This document shows positions 54,870-63,712 of a stretch of DNA of 64,000 nucleotides, piece after piece. Within the stretch, counting starts at the first letter, position 1; every line of letters starts with the position of its first letter. The stretch covers positions 5,059,001 to 5,123,000 of the forward strand of contig NZ_AP017367.1 in NCBI RefSeq assembly GCF_001548395.1, given 5' to 3'. The notes beneath the pieces were generated by a model. The model was given only the letters and a program-made list of their open reading frames with translations. It searched no databases and was not told the DNA's origin. The DNA is from Leptolyngbya sp. O-77 (GTDB lineage: Bacteria; Cyanobacteriota; Cyanobacteriia; Elainellales; Elainellaceae). The translations under genes were made by a program, and so were the position numbers.

Positions 54870-55787
54870 ATGCCTGAAGGCCCCGAAATCCGCCGTGCTG
54901 CGGACGAAGTTGAACGTGCCATAGTCCGCGAGCCTGTCCAAGATATTTTCTTCGCCTTTGAGCATCTGAAACCCTACGAAGACAAACTGAGGGGCGATCG
55001 CATCCTAAACGTACAAACACGCGGCAAGGGAATGCTGATTCGCTTTGCCTGCCAGCTCAATATCTATAGCCACAACCAGCTCTACGGCATCTGGTTCGTC
55101 CGCAAAGCCTACGATTTCCCAAAAACAAAGCGTCAACTCCGTTTGGCAATTCACAACAGCCAAAAATCTGCCCTGCTCTACAGCGCCTCGGATATCGAAG
55201 TGCTGCGCGAAGATGAGCTATTGCAGCACCCCTTCTGGAGCCAAGTCGGCCCCGACGTGCTGGATTCCGCCGTCACCGTTGAACAAGTCGCCGCCCGATT
55301 TCTCGATCCACGCTTTCACCGTCGCGGGCTAATGTCGCTGCTGCTCGATCAAAAATTCCTCTGCGGCCTGGGCAACTATCTCCGCAGTGAGGTGCTGTTT
55401 GTGGCGGGCGTGCATCCTAGCCTGCGCCCGATCGATTGCACCCCAGAGCGCATCGCATGCACCCCAGAGCAAATAACTGGACTGGCTGAGGCGGCGATCG
55501 CCCTTTCCCGTCAGTCCTACACCACCGGCGGCATCACCAACGACCTCAACCTAGTAACCCAACTGAAGCAGCAAGGCCTCAGCCGTGGGCAGTATCGCTT
55601 TCGGGTGTTTAACCGCGACGGACAGCCCTGCTGGGTGTGCCAAACGCCAATCGAGAAAGACACCCTGGGCGGACGACGGATTTACTACTGTCCGGTTTGT
55701 CAGAGCAAGGGCGTAAGGCCTGTCGTAAGTCCTGTCTTTTTAAGTAGCGCTCCGGATGAAATGCCTGAAAGCCCCGCAGAGGCTTGA
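54870..55787 (+). CDS. nei: Fpg/Nei-family DNA glycosylase
   Basis: This 305-residue protein starts MPEGPEIRRAADEV, placing the catalytic Pro2/Glu3 as in Nei. Further motifs are the helix-2-turn-helix (FLCGLGNYLRSEVLF) and a C-terminal zinc finger (CWVCQTPIEKDTLGGRRIYYC, CPVCQ). It removes oxidised bases. The last 25 residues after the zinc finger are unusual, and end next to the tandem 21-mers. Confidence 0.9.
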   Translation: MPEGPEIRRAADEVERAIVREPVQDIFFAFEHLKPYEDKLRGDRILNVQTRGKGMLIRFACQLNIYSHNQLYGIWFVRKAYDFPKTKRQLRLAIHNSQKSALLYSASDIEVLREDELLQHPFWSQVGPDVLDSAVTVEQVAARFLDPRFHRRGLMSLLLDQKFLCGLGNYLRSEVLFVAGVHPSLRPIDCTPERIACTPEQITGLAEAAIALSRQSYTTGGITNDLNLVTQLKQQGLSRGQYRFRVFNRDGQPCWVCQTPIEKDTLGGRRIYYCPVCQSKGVRPVVSPVFLSSAPDEMPESPAEA

Positions 55788-55794
55788 CTAGCAC

Positions 55795-55867
55795 GCCAAA
55801 ATCGCCCCTCCAAAATCCAAAATCGCCCCTCCAAAATCCAAAATCGCCCCTCCAAAATTCAAAATCG
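55795..55867 (+). repeat. Tandem 21-bp repeat, 3.5 copies
   Basis: The unit CCAAAATCGCCCCTCCAAAA plus one T is repeated at 55795-55815, 55816-55836 and 55837-55857, with a partial fourth to 55867. It belongs to the family of CCAAAATCC-type dispersed repeats seen elsewhere in the window. Confidence 0.9.
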
Positions 55868-55957
55868 CTAGTATCCCAACTCGCTATCACGCTTCCTCAG
55901 ACGTGCGACAATAGGCCACGATCTTTTCCCTTTTTTGCTCCTGGAATCCCATTTGGC

Positions 55958-56848
55958 ATGGCGCTTACCAATTTGCGATCGCTCCGATTTTTACGCACGA
56001 CACAGCGGCCGAGTTTGTCGGTGCAAATGATGTGGGTGGGCGTGGCGATCGGGGCAGTGTTTGTGCTGGTGGCGCTGTTGGCTCCGCTGTTTCACACCTG
56101 GGGCTGGCTGCAAGACCCGCTGGAGGCGCTGGCGAACCCAATTCATGAATCACCGTCGGCGGCGCACTGGTTTGGCACCGATCGACAGGGCTACGACATT
56201 TTTGCTCGCACCCTCTATGGCGCACAGGCGGCGCTGAAGGTAGTGGTGCTGGCGACGGCGCTGAGCGTGCTGGTGGGCGTGCCGCTAGGAATGCTGAGCG
56301 GCTATTTGGGCGGCTGGCTAGACCGAGTGCTGCTGTTTCTCATGGACACGATCTACACGCTGCCGGGGCTGCTGCTGTCGGTGACGCTGGCGTTTGTGGT
56401 GGGGCGGGGCGTGCTAAATGCGGCGATCGCCCTCAGCATTGCCTACGTGCCGCAGTACTATCGCGTCGTGCGGAACCACACTGTTAGCGTCAAAACCGAG
56501 CTATTTATAGAAGCGGCCCAGTCGATGGGTGCGTCCACTTGGCGCGTTTTGAGCAAGTACCTCTTTGCCAACGTGATCCAGAGCGTGCCCGTGCTGTTTA
56601 CGCTCAACGCCGCCGATGCCGCGCTGACGCTAGGAGGACTCGGCTTTTTGGGACTGGGCTTGCCCGACCAAACCCCCGAATGGGGCGCAGATCTCCGCCA
56701 AGCGCTGGACGCGCTGCCGACGGGCATCTGGTGGCCCGCCCTCTTCCCCGGCCTCGCCCTGACGCTGCTGGTCACGGGCCTGTCTTTGGTTGGCGAAGGG
56801 CTGAATGAGTTTGTTAATCCACTGCTGCGGCGAGAAAACTGGAAGTAA
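55958..56848 (+). CDS. ABC transporter permease (DppC/OppC-like)
   Basis: ATG 55958 (MALTNLRSLRFLRTTQRPSL) gives 296 residues. Motifs HWFGTDRQGYDIFARTLYGA and the EAA loop (EAAQSMGASTWRVLSKYLFANVI) are typical of oligopeptide/dipeptide permeases. An upstream extension would run through the 21-mer repeats and is unlikely. The substrate and partners are unknown. Confidence 0.9.
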   Translation: MALTNLRSLRFLRTTQRPSLSVQMMWVGVAIGAVFVLVALLAPLFHTWGWLQDPLEALANPIHESPSAAHWFGTDRQGYDIFARTLYGAQAALKVVVLATALSVLVGVPLGMLSGYLGGWLDRVLLFLMDTIYTLPGLLLSVTLAFVVGRGVLNAAIALSIAYVPQYYRVVRNHTVSVKTELFIEAAQSMGASTWRVLSKYLFANVIQSVPVLFTLNAADAALTLGGLGFLGLGLPDQTPEWGADLRQALDALPTGIWWPALFPGLALTLLVTGLSLVGEGLNEFVNPLLRRENWK

Positions 56849-56855
56849 CATCCCT

Positions 56856-58577
56856 ATGCCCTACGTAATTGGCATCGACCTCGGCGGCACGGCGATCAAG
56901 CTGGGGCGATATGACGCTCAGGGAAAGTGCGCTGCATCCGTGACCGTGCCCACGCCGCAACCGCCGCAGCCAGAGCAGGTGGTCGAGGCAATGGCAGCGG
57001 CGATCGCCCAGGTTGATCCCCAAAATGAGGCGATCGCCCTTGGGGTCGGCACGCCAGGCCCAGCAGACGCAGCGGGGCGGGTGGCGCGGGTTGCCATCAA
57101 CCTCGGCTGGCAGGATGTGCCCCTGGCAGATTGGCTGGAGGCGAAGACAGGCAAACCGACGGTGCTGGCCAACGATGCCAACTGTGCGGGGCTGGGCGAA
57201 AGCTGGCTGGGGGCAGGGCGCAACTTTCGCGACGTGATCCTGCTGACGCTGGGGACGGGCGTGGGTGGAGCGATCGTGCTGGATGGCAGGCTGTTTGCGG
57301 GGCGACAGGGCACGGGCGGCGAACTGGGGCTAATCACGTTGAATCCGCAGGGGCCAGAATGCAACAGCGGCAATCGTGGTTCCCTGGAGCAATATTGCTC
57401 GGTGCAGGCGATTCGACGGCGCACGGGGCTAGAGCCAGGAGAACTGGGCCGCAGAGCTAAGGCGGGAGATTTGGAGGCGATCGCCTTCTGGCAAGAATAT
57501 GGGCGCGACCTCGGCGCGGGCATCGCCAGCCTGGTTTATGTCCTCACGCCAGAAGCGGTAATCCTCAGCGGTGGCATCAGCGCCAGCTTCGAGTTTTTCT
57601 ACCCGACGCTGTGGGCGGAACTGCAAACCCGCGTGCTGCCCAGTTCCCGCGAAGGGCTGCAAGTTTTGCCCGCTGCTCTGGGCAATCAGGCCGGTGAGGT
57701 GGGCGCGGCCAAGCTGGCGTGGGAGTTGGTGAGAGCACAGGGGTTGCAAAGCGATGGACTGGAGCGGAATGATGGGAGGGAGTCGCCGCTCCCCAAATCC
57801 CTCCGCCAACTGGAAATGGCCTACTGGCTAGCGTCCGAACAGGCGCGGTTCAACGCCGGGTTTCTGGCGCGGGTGTCTCATGAACTGCGATCGCCCATTA
57901 ACGGCGTAATCGGGCTACAGCAGTTGATTCTCAACGATCTGTGCGATAGCCCAGAGGAGGAGCGAGAGTTTGTGCGACAGGCCAATGGCGCAGCCCAAAA
58001 GATGCTGGGGCTGCTGGATCAGGCGATCGCCATTTCGCGCATTTCCCAGGACTTTCGCAAGCTGGAGCTACAGCCCGTGCAGCTTGCAGGAACGTTTCTG
58101 GCAGTGGGCGATCGCACCCAGCTTCTGGCCCGCAACCGCAATTTGCAGCTAGAAATCCTCCCGCCTAGCCCAGCCTACTACGTGCTGGCCGATCCGCAGT
58201 GGTTGCAGCAGGGGTTGGTGAGCCTGGTGAGCGGGGCGATCGCCACCATGCGCGATGGCTCGATTCGCCTGATGGCAGAAATCGACGCAGCCACCAAACT
58301 GGCCCATCTCATCCTGGAAGACATGCGCCCCACTGAGGCCTGGCAAGAACCCCTCGACCAGTTAGCTGCTCTATCGCAAAACCCCAAAATTACCCGCAGC
58401 AGCGGCTATGTGCCTGTGGCTCAACTCTCGTCGGGATTAGGCCTGCTGGCATTTCAATCTATCCTAGAGGCAATGGGCGGACGGCTGGAATTGCTGAATA
58501 CGCCCACCGCAGATAATCCACTGTCGCGATTGCAAATAACCCTGCCCCTGATTCAAGAAGAAGACGAGGGGGTTTGA
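56856..58577 (+). CDS. Fusion of ROK sugar kinase and histidine-kinase-like module
   Basis: One continuous frame of 573 residues. Residues 1-310 are a ROK-family sugar kinase, with IGIDLGGTAIKLG, the catalytic NDANCAGLGESWLGAG and LTLGTGVGGAIV; the zinc motif is degenerate (CNSGNRGSLEQYC). Residues 330-570 carry the H-box FLARVSHELRSPINGVIG and a degenerate ATPase domain: the N-box reads QQGLVSLVSGAIA, lacking the usual Asn, while the G2 box (SGLGLLAFQSILEAMGG) is kept. This joins metabolism and signalling in one polypeptide. It follows the permease with an 8-base gap. Confidence 0.8.
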   Translation: MPYVIGIDLGGTAIKLGRYDAQGKCAASVTVPTPQPPQPEQVVEAMAAAIAQVDPQNEAIALGVGTPGPADAAGRVARVAINLGWQDVPLADWLEAKTGKPTVLANDANCAGLGESWLGAGRNFRDVILLTLGTGVGGAIVLDGRLFAGRQGTGGELGLITLNPQGPECNSGNRGSLEQYCSVQAIRRRTGLEPGELGRRAKAGDLEAIAFWQEYGRDLGAGIASLVYVLTPEAVILSGGISASFEFFYPTLWAELQTRVLPSSREGLQVLPAALGNQAGEVGAAKLAWELVRAQGLQSDGLERNDGRESPLPKSLRQLEMAYWLASEQARFNAGFLARVSHELRSPINGVIGLQQLILNDLCDSPEEEREFVRQANGAAQKMLGLLDQAIAISRISQDFRKLELQPVQLAGTFLAVGDRTQLLARNRNLQLEILPPSPAYYVLADPQWLQQGLVSLVSGAIATMRDGSIRLMAEIDAATKLAHLILEDMRPTEAWQEPLDQLAALSQNPKITRSSGYVPVAQLSSGLGLLAFQSILEAMGGRLELLNTPTADNPLSRLQITLPLIQEEDEGV

Positions 58578-58909
58578 GCCATAGAAAAGAGATGGCACTG
58601 AGTATATGGAGATGGCACTGATAGTCGTACCCAGATGATGGGGGGGGAGGCCCACTCCCCCCAGCTTCATGAACGAGAGCCAGTGGAGAGGGGGGGCGTT
58701 GCTGAACAGAAGCATGTTTCTCGTGCTTGAGCTTCTTGCAATCCTCACCCTCGCCCTCTTCCAAAAGAAAGGGAACAAAAGGAAAGGGAGCAAGCGTTGT
58801 GGCTCCCTTATCCCTGGGGAGAACCGATTATCTTGAATGTCAAACGAATCGTACAGATTGAAAGTTGCATTGAAAGTTGCACATTGCGTTGTTATGAGTT
58901 GATTGCCAG
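58578..58909. other. Intergenic region with G-rich and GGGAGC hairpins
   Basis: A G-rich hairpin (GGGGGAG...CTCCCCC, 58643-58662) and a second stem AAGGGAGC/GCTCCCTT (58784-58791 with 58802-58809) lie between the fusion gene and the minus-strand gene. GAGATGGCACTGA is present twice near 58589 and 58610. No gene was seen. Confidence 0.5.
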
Positions 58910-59389
58910 CTAGGAGGTCGGCAAGTTTGACACACTCAGCCGCAGGCGATAGTTCACCGGGGCGCTAGAAGCCGTCGAAACGCGCACAAAATAAGTGCTG
59001 GGCATAAGGCCTGTCAGGCTAAACCTGCGAACCCCCGCCAGCACAGGAAACGCCAGCTTCTGCCCGCCAAACCTCAGCACTCTGCCCCTGGCATTTAGCA
59101 CTGCTAGCTGAACGGTCGGCGCACCCGACTTGCGAAAGACAATCTGCGCGGCGGATGGATTTTTTACCACTAGCCGATACAAGTCGCGGTCTGAGCGGCT
59201 GACCGAATCTCGCCGATTAAAGGCTCCGGGAATAGGTCTGACCCGTAGCGCGGATGCCAGCGTTCCTCCGGGTTCTCGCTGAGAGGCGCGGGCGGCTGTC
59301 CGCACGCTGAGCGCAGCTAGGGGCGAAGATTTGACAGGCGCAGAAAGACTGCGATTGCTGGAGATACTGGATTTTAGAGGCTGAGACAT
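58910..59389 (-). CDS. PPC-like domain protein
   Basis: This 159-residue protein begins with a Ser/Arg-rich low-complexity region and ends with a beta-sandwich typical of pre-peptidase C-terminal domains (RDLYRLVVKNPSAAQIVF, LTGLMPSTYFVRVST, VNYRLRLSVS). A likely surface-located or secreted protein. It resembles the N-terminal part of the CAP protein at 60556-61452. Confidence 0.65.
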   Translation of the reverse strand: MSQPLKSSISSNRSLSAPVKSSPLAALSVRTAARASQREPGGTLASALRVRPIPGAFNRRDSVSRSDRDLYRLVVKNPSAAQIVFRKSGAPTVQLAVLNARGRVLRFGGQKLAFPVLAGVRRFSLTGLMPSTYFVRVSTASSAPVNYRLRLSVSNLPTS

Positions 59390-59675
59390 GACGATTTTTA
59401 AAACAGGAAGACTTCTAGCTTATCCCTGGAAATACGGAAATGAGGATGTGCTTTTTATAAAGCTTAAATATTCTCTAAATATTCTCAAAGATTAGATGAC
59501 AGGCAAACGAGCAATTCTTTGTTTTTTGGAGGGATCGAGCTTGAGTTGGGCAGGATTGTAAAGATATTGTTATGAAATCTATGGCAGGGTGTCGAATCGC
59601 AGTTTCTATGCCGTCAGAATAAACGCCCAAACGCTCGATAACGGCGTAAATAAACCCCAAAAAAAGAGGCAACGT

Positions 59676-60230
59676 ATGAATCGATGGAAGTGGCTGACTG
59701 TCTTTGCTCTGATGATGCTGCTGGTAGGCAGTTTGATGCGTCCGGCAGCAACGCTGGCGGCTCCGCATTCGACCTTAGTTTCTCCGATCTCGATCTCTGT
59801 GACCATGTTTGCTGAATCTTCTGGAGGTGCTTCGTTGTTTTCTTTTTCTGGATCGCGTCCCACCAATCTGGGAGTAAAGGACGGTAAACTGACAGCTTGC
59901 CCTGGCTCACCCAACTGCGTCAATAGTCAAGCTCTGGGGTCGGATGCCGAGCATTACATTGCGCCCCTGAGCTATAGCGGCTCACCCGCGGAGGCGATCG
60001 CCCGTCTCAAGGGCATCATTACCGCCATGCCGCGCACCCAGATCATCACCGAGTCTGATCATTACCTCTACGCCGAGTTCACCAGTGCGCTGATGGGGTT
60101 TGTGGACGATGTGGAGTTCTACGTAGACGAGGCGGCGGGCGTGGTGCAGGTGCGATCAGCCTCGCGCCTGGGTCAGTCTGATTTGGGCGTGAATCGCAAG
60201 CGAGTTGAGGAAATTCGGGCTAAGCTGTAG
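59676..60230 (+). CDS. DUF1499 family protein with signal peptide
   Basis: ATG 59676 (MNRWKWLTVFALMMLLVGSL) gives 184 residues; a signal peptide ends near ATLAAPHS. The rest has DUF1499 motifs (CPGSPNCVNSQA, YLYAEFTSALMGFVDDVEFY, QVRSASRLGQSDLGVN). Cyanobacterial members are probably lumenal or periplasmic; function is unknown. Confidence 0.85.
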   Translation: MNRWKWLTVFALMMLLVGSLMRPAATLAAPHSTLVSPISISVTMFAESSGGASLFSFSGSRPTNLGVKDGKLTACPGSPNCVNSQALGSDAEHYIAPLSYSGSPAEAIARLKGIITAMPRTQIITESDHYLYAEFTSALMGFVDDVEFYVDEAAGVVQVRSASRLGQSDLGVNRKRVEEIRAKL

Positions 60231-60352
60231 AGATTTTGGATTGGGAATTTTGGATTGGGGATTTTAGATTGAGCAAGAGGGTTGGGGCGATCGCTCTGTC
60301 CCATAGTCCAAAAACTCTCTTCATTTTCTGCCAAAAAACTTTGTAAAAAAAG

Positions 60353-60386
60353 AGGCGAGAACGCAGCACATTCTCGCCTTCGTTTT
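60353..60386 (+). terminator. Intrinsic terminator after the DUF1499 gene
   Basis: AGGCGAGAA (60353-60361) pairs with TTCTCGCCT (60371-60379), followed by TCGTTTT. Confidence 0.8.
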
Positions 60387-60432
60387 GCTGTGCAAACCAA
60401 ACTGTCTTGCTGTGCAAACCAAACTGTCTTGC
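60385..60432 (+). repeat. Tandem 22-bp repeat, two copies
   Basis: The units at 60385-60406 and 60407-60428 are identical and contain CTGTGCAAACCAAACTGTC. A partial third copy begins at 60429. It lies just after the terminator. Confidence 0.9.
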
Positions 60433-60555
60433 AAGGCTTGCCCTCACCCTTTGATATCAATCTCTCTTCAGTAGCGTTACGAATTAAATTGCCGAAAGCC
60501 CTGCAAACGCTCGACTAGCAATCCAAAATCGCAAATCCAAAATCGAACTCCAGCC

Positions 60556-61452
60556 CTACAGGGGCTTGCCAAAGTTCTGCGTCCAATAGTGGTAATAATT
60601 CACCTGGCCAGTGTCATTGGCGAGGTAGTGGTAGCCGATGCCGATGTCCTGATAGTTGGGATTGAGCATCGCCGCCCGATGTCCGGGGCTGTTGATCCAA
60701 GCATTGACCACGGCCTGAGGCGTGGTGTAGCCCGCAGCAATGTTTTCGCCCGTGAACGACCACTGATATCCGGCCGCCGTAACCCGCTGACTAAAGGTAG
60801 AGCCGTCTTTGCCCGTGTGGCTAAAGAAGTCCTGATTCGCCATATTGAGGCTGTGCCTCTGGGCTGCATTACTCAGCTTGCTGTTATAAGACAGCGGCCG
60901 CAGGCCATTTTGCTGGCGAAACGCATTGGTCAGCCGCAGCACCTCGGCAATGAACCCAGTCGGCTGGGTTTCGCGAGTGCCACTACTGGAGGATGTATCC
61001 GATGGGGTCGTTTCCATTGCCAGGTTGTAATTGAGACTGCCACCCTGGCTGCGGACTCTGAGGAAGAATGTGCCCGTCAGGTTTTTGGCGGCTAGCGTGT
61101 TGGATTGCCCAGGGCGAATAGGCATTCTGCCTTTAACCTCGTTGGCATCGAGGCGGCCGTTGTTGTTCAGGTCTTGGATTAGATGGGCGATCGCCCCTAT
61201 GCCACTACCTGTTCCCGAAGCCGCAATGGTGAAATTGCTTGATTTACTGAAATTGAGGCGGTAGATGTCATCCCGATCGCCAGAGCCGACCCAATCGGTG
61301 AGGTTCAGCTTCCCAGAAGAGAAGCGGAGCCTGCGGGCCGTTGCAAAGGTGTTTCCAGCAGTGTCTTTTTGCATATCACGTGGATGACTGCCTATCGGGT
61401 GGACTCTTCCAGTAAGACCCATCCGTACAGCCAGCGCCAACCCGGTATACAC
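60556..61452 (-). CDS. CAP-domain protein with an N-terminal PPC-like domain
   Basis: This 298-residue protein (start uncertain; an ATG at 61374 is more likely, MQKDTAGNTFATARRL) has an N-terminal PPC-like sandwich (DDIYRLNFSKSSNFTIAAS) and a C-terminal CAP/SCP domain with HSLNMANQDFFSH, GENIAAGYTTP, WINSPGHRAAMLNPNYQDIG and WTQNFG. CAP domains are typically secreted. It resembles the 58910-59389 protein in its first half. Confidence 0.85.
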   Translation of the reverse strand: MYTGLALAVRMGLTGRVHPIGSHPRDMQKDTAGNTFATARRLRFSSGKLNLTDWVGSGDRDDIYRLNFSKSSNFTIAASGTGSGIGAIAHLIQDLNNNGRLDANEVKGRMPIRPGQSNTLAAKNLTGTFFLRVRSQGGSLNYNLAMETTPSDTSSSSGTRETQPTGFIAEVLRLTNAFRQQNGLRPLSYNSKLSNAAQRHSLNMANQDFFSHTGKDGSTFSQRVTAAGYQWSFTGENIAAGYTTPQAVVNAWINSPGHRAAMLNPNYQDIGIGYHYLANDTGQVNYYHYWTQNFGKPL

Positions 61453-61646
61453 GGAGACTCTTTACACTTAAATTACGAACTGTCAAGCGAATAAAAGCTT
61501 GACCTGAATTCGCCTGATTTCATCTATTTCAATACCGTTGAAGAGCGATCGCCCATCCTAAAAAAGATATCAAATTTAGATATCGAATAATTTCGTGCAG
61601 AAATTAATACACTTGTACTATTGCTTCTACACCTTCGGGTATCAAT

Positions 61647-62429
61647 TCAAACCGCACCATATCGTGCAACTACGTGCTGGTTTGCATTGTCCACCGTGTC
61701 GTCTAAATTTGCACAAGCCGAATTTGACCGGGCCAGCGCCAAGTGATCTGAAGTTTTGAGCCAGGCCCAAAGCTGATCGCCGATCGAAAAATGCCACCAT
61801 TCATTGGGATGGCGACAGAACCCCGCCGACTGCATGGCGGTAGCTAGATGCTGGCGGTTTCGGTGAGCGATCGCCCGCGCTGGGTCATAGCGGTCGGAAG
61901 TGGGGTCGGCGTAAGGCGCAAAGTAATCGGGGTAGGAGCGGGGGCTGAGTTCGTCGATTGAAGAACCCATCTCGGCGGGTTGACCGCTGGCATCGAGCAG
62001 GGTGACATCGACGGCTGCGCCCGTGCTGTGGGGTGGGGGCGTGGCGGGGTTGTGGTTTGGCACGGCCCAAAACTGGTAGACCTGCTGCCAGAAGTCATGC
62101 TGCTGGGCTTCGCTGAGATTGGCAGGGTCGAGTCCGTGCGATCGCACTAGGTCTTGAAAGGTATAGTCCACCATGAACTGCTGCACGGCAATGGGGCGAT
62201 AGGCATCGAAGATTTGGATGCGCCAGCCGGGGCAGCGTTCCTGCAAGTTTGCCTGGGCCAGCCGCAGCCGCTCCAGCACGCCCTGCCGCACAAAAAACGG
62301 AGAGCGATCGTCATAGGGCGCACCCAGCACCGCGTAGGGATGGGGTTCCACCCGCGCAAATTCATCGGCGGGAAGTTCCACCAGCGGCTCACCACATTCC
62401 TGAATCGCCACTTGCTGATAGGGTTTCAT
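61647..62429 (-). CDS. D-alanyl-D-alanine dipeptidase (VanX-like)
   Basis: This 260-residue metallopeptidase (M15D) shows the DAYRP motif, zinc-binding HSTGAAVDVTLLD (His and Asp) and EWWHFS (catalytic Glu and His). It likely cleaves D-Ala-D-Ala. It overlaps the preceding diguanylate cyclase gene by four bases (ATGA), so the two are translationally coupled. Confidence 0.9.
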   Translation of the reverse strand: MKPYQQVAIQECGEPLVELPADEFARVEPHPYAVLGAPYDDRSPFFVRQGVLERLRLAQANLQERCPGWRIQIFDAYRPIAVQQFMVDYTFQDLVRSHGLDPANLSEAQQHDFWQQVYQFWAVPNHNPATPPPHSTGAAVDVTLLDASGQPAEMGSSIDELSPRSYPDYFAPYADPTSDRYDPARAIAHRNRQHLATAMQSAGFCRHPNEWWHFSIGDQLWAWLKTSDHLALARSNSACANLDDTVDNANQHVVARYGAV

Positions 62430-63469
62430 GATTCTCGCGGGAGAGGAGAATCGGAATTGCCCGAACTGCTTTCGCCCGGTGCATCGTTTTCTTGACCGCC
62501 GACGACCCGATTTCGCCCCAGCGCCTTTGCCCGCAGCAGGTTTTGGTCGGCCCGTCGCAGCAGGCTGATGCCTCGCGCATCGTCCTGTGCTATCAGCGAT
62601 GCAGTGCCCGCGCTGATAGTGATGTTGAGATCCAGAGAGTCGTCGATGACGAATGGCTGGTCGCTGATGAGCCGACAGATGCGATTGGCGATCGCCTCTG
62701 CTTCCTGGTTGCCCGTGTCGCTGAGGATAATCACAAACTCTTCGCCGCCATAGCGAAACGGCGTGTCATAAAAGCGCAAGTTGTGGCGCAGCCGCGACGC
62801 AATTAGCTGTAGAGCGCGATCGCCCACCAGATGCCCATAGGTGTCGTTGATGCTTTTAAAGAAGTCTACATCCAGCATCAGCAGGCTAATGGGCATTCCC
62901 CGCAGCCGCGCATTATGAATCTGCCGGGGCAGTTCCCACTCAAAGGCGCGGCGGTTGTTTAGCTCGGTGAGCGGGTCTGACAGGGCGATCGCCGATAAAA
63001 TATCATTGGTGCGAATTAACTCTCGATGGTTTTGCACACGCCGCAGCCCCGCCTGCACATGGGCACTGATCAGCGACTGGGCATCTTTTTCAGCAGACTT
63101 GTCTTGCAACTTGGCTCGCCATAGCTCCACACAGGCATCTGCACCCATCATCAGTGCCGAAGTTTCCAGTTGCACGCCCTCTTGGGGGCGATCGCCCAAT
63201 TCGCCCAGCGCAGGCGGCTGTCGATCATCCACAACCACACAATAGATCCACGCCAGATGGCTTTGCGCCTTTACCCTTTGACACAAGTCCAGACTGCCCG
63301 GCTGGGTCGCCTGGATAATCAGCAAATCGGGTTGTTGAGCCTGAATCAGCGGTGTCGCTTCATGCGGATTGGGCGCAACCTCCAGGGTAAACGCAGTCAG
63401 ATCAGAAGTCAGAGCCGAAAGGGATGCCAGAAATTCGCGATCCCCCACAATGAGAATCGAAGCGTCCAT
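62426..63469 (-). CDS. GGDEF diguanylate cyclase with receiver-like domain
   Basis: This 347-residue protein has an N-terminal receiver-like region (residues 1-150, ILIVGDREFLASL, DLLIIQATQPGS; the usual phosphoacceptor Asp is not obvious) and a C-terminal GGDEF domain: DPLTELNNRRAFEW, LMLDVDFFKSINDTYGHLVG and the active-site RYGGEEFVIIL. It would make cyclic di-GMP. It is transcribed with the VanX-type gene. Confidence 0.92.
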   Translation of the reverse strand: MDASILIVGDREFLASLSALTSDLTAFTLEVAPNPHEATPLIQAQQPDLLIIQATQPGSLDLCQRVKAQSHLAWIYCVVVDDRQPPALGELGDRPQEGVQLETSALMMGADACVELWRAKLQDKSAEKDAQSLISAHVQAGLRRVQNHRELIRTNDILSAIALSDPLTELNNRRAFEWELPRQIHNARLRGMPISLLMLDVDFFKSINDTYGHLVGDRALQLIASRLRHNLRFYDTPFRYGGEEFVIILSDTGNQEAEAIANRICRLISDQPFVIDDSLDLNITISAGTASLIAQDDARGISLLRRADQNLLRAKALGRNRVVGGQENDAPGESSSGNSDSPLPRES

Positions 63470-63712
63470 GGAATGCGGAGCCTACCTCGAAAGTTTAAAA
63501 GACCAACATTGAACTCACCGCTGCTTGCCTAAGCTAACCAATGCCTAAACAGCTTGAAGAGAACCCTCTCCAGCCGCAAAATCATATTCAGAGAGAAAAT
63601 AAGGCGTATCGTTAGACTCGACCTTGCAAAAGCAATCCTGCAAAAGAAATTTAGGCGGAGATTCTTACGCTGCGTAGTACATTAAAAGCTACATGGGGCA
63701 TTAAAAATAGAA

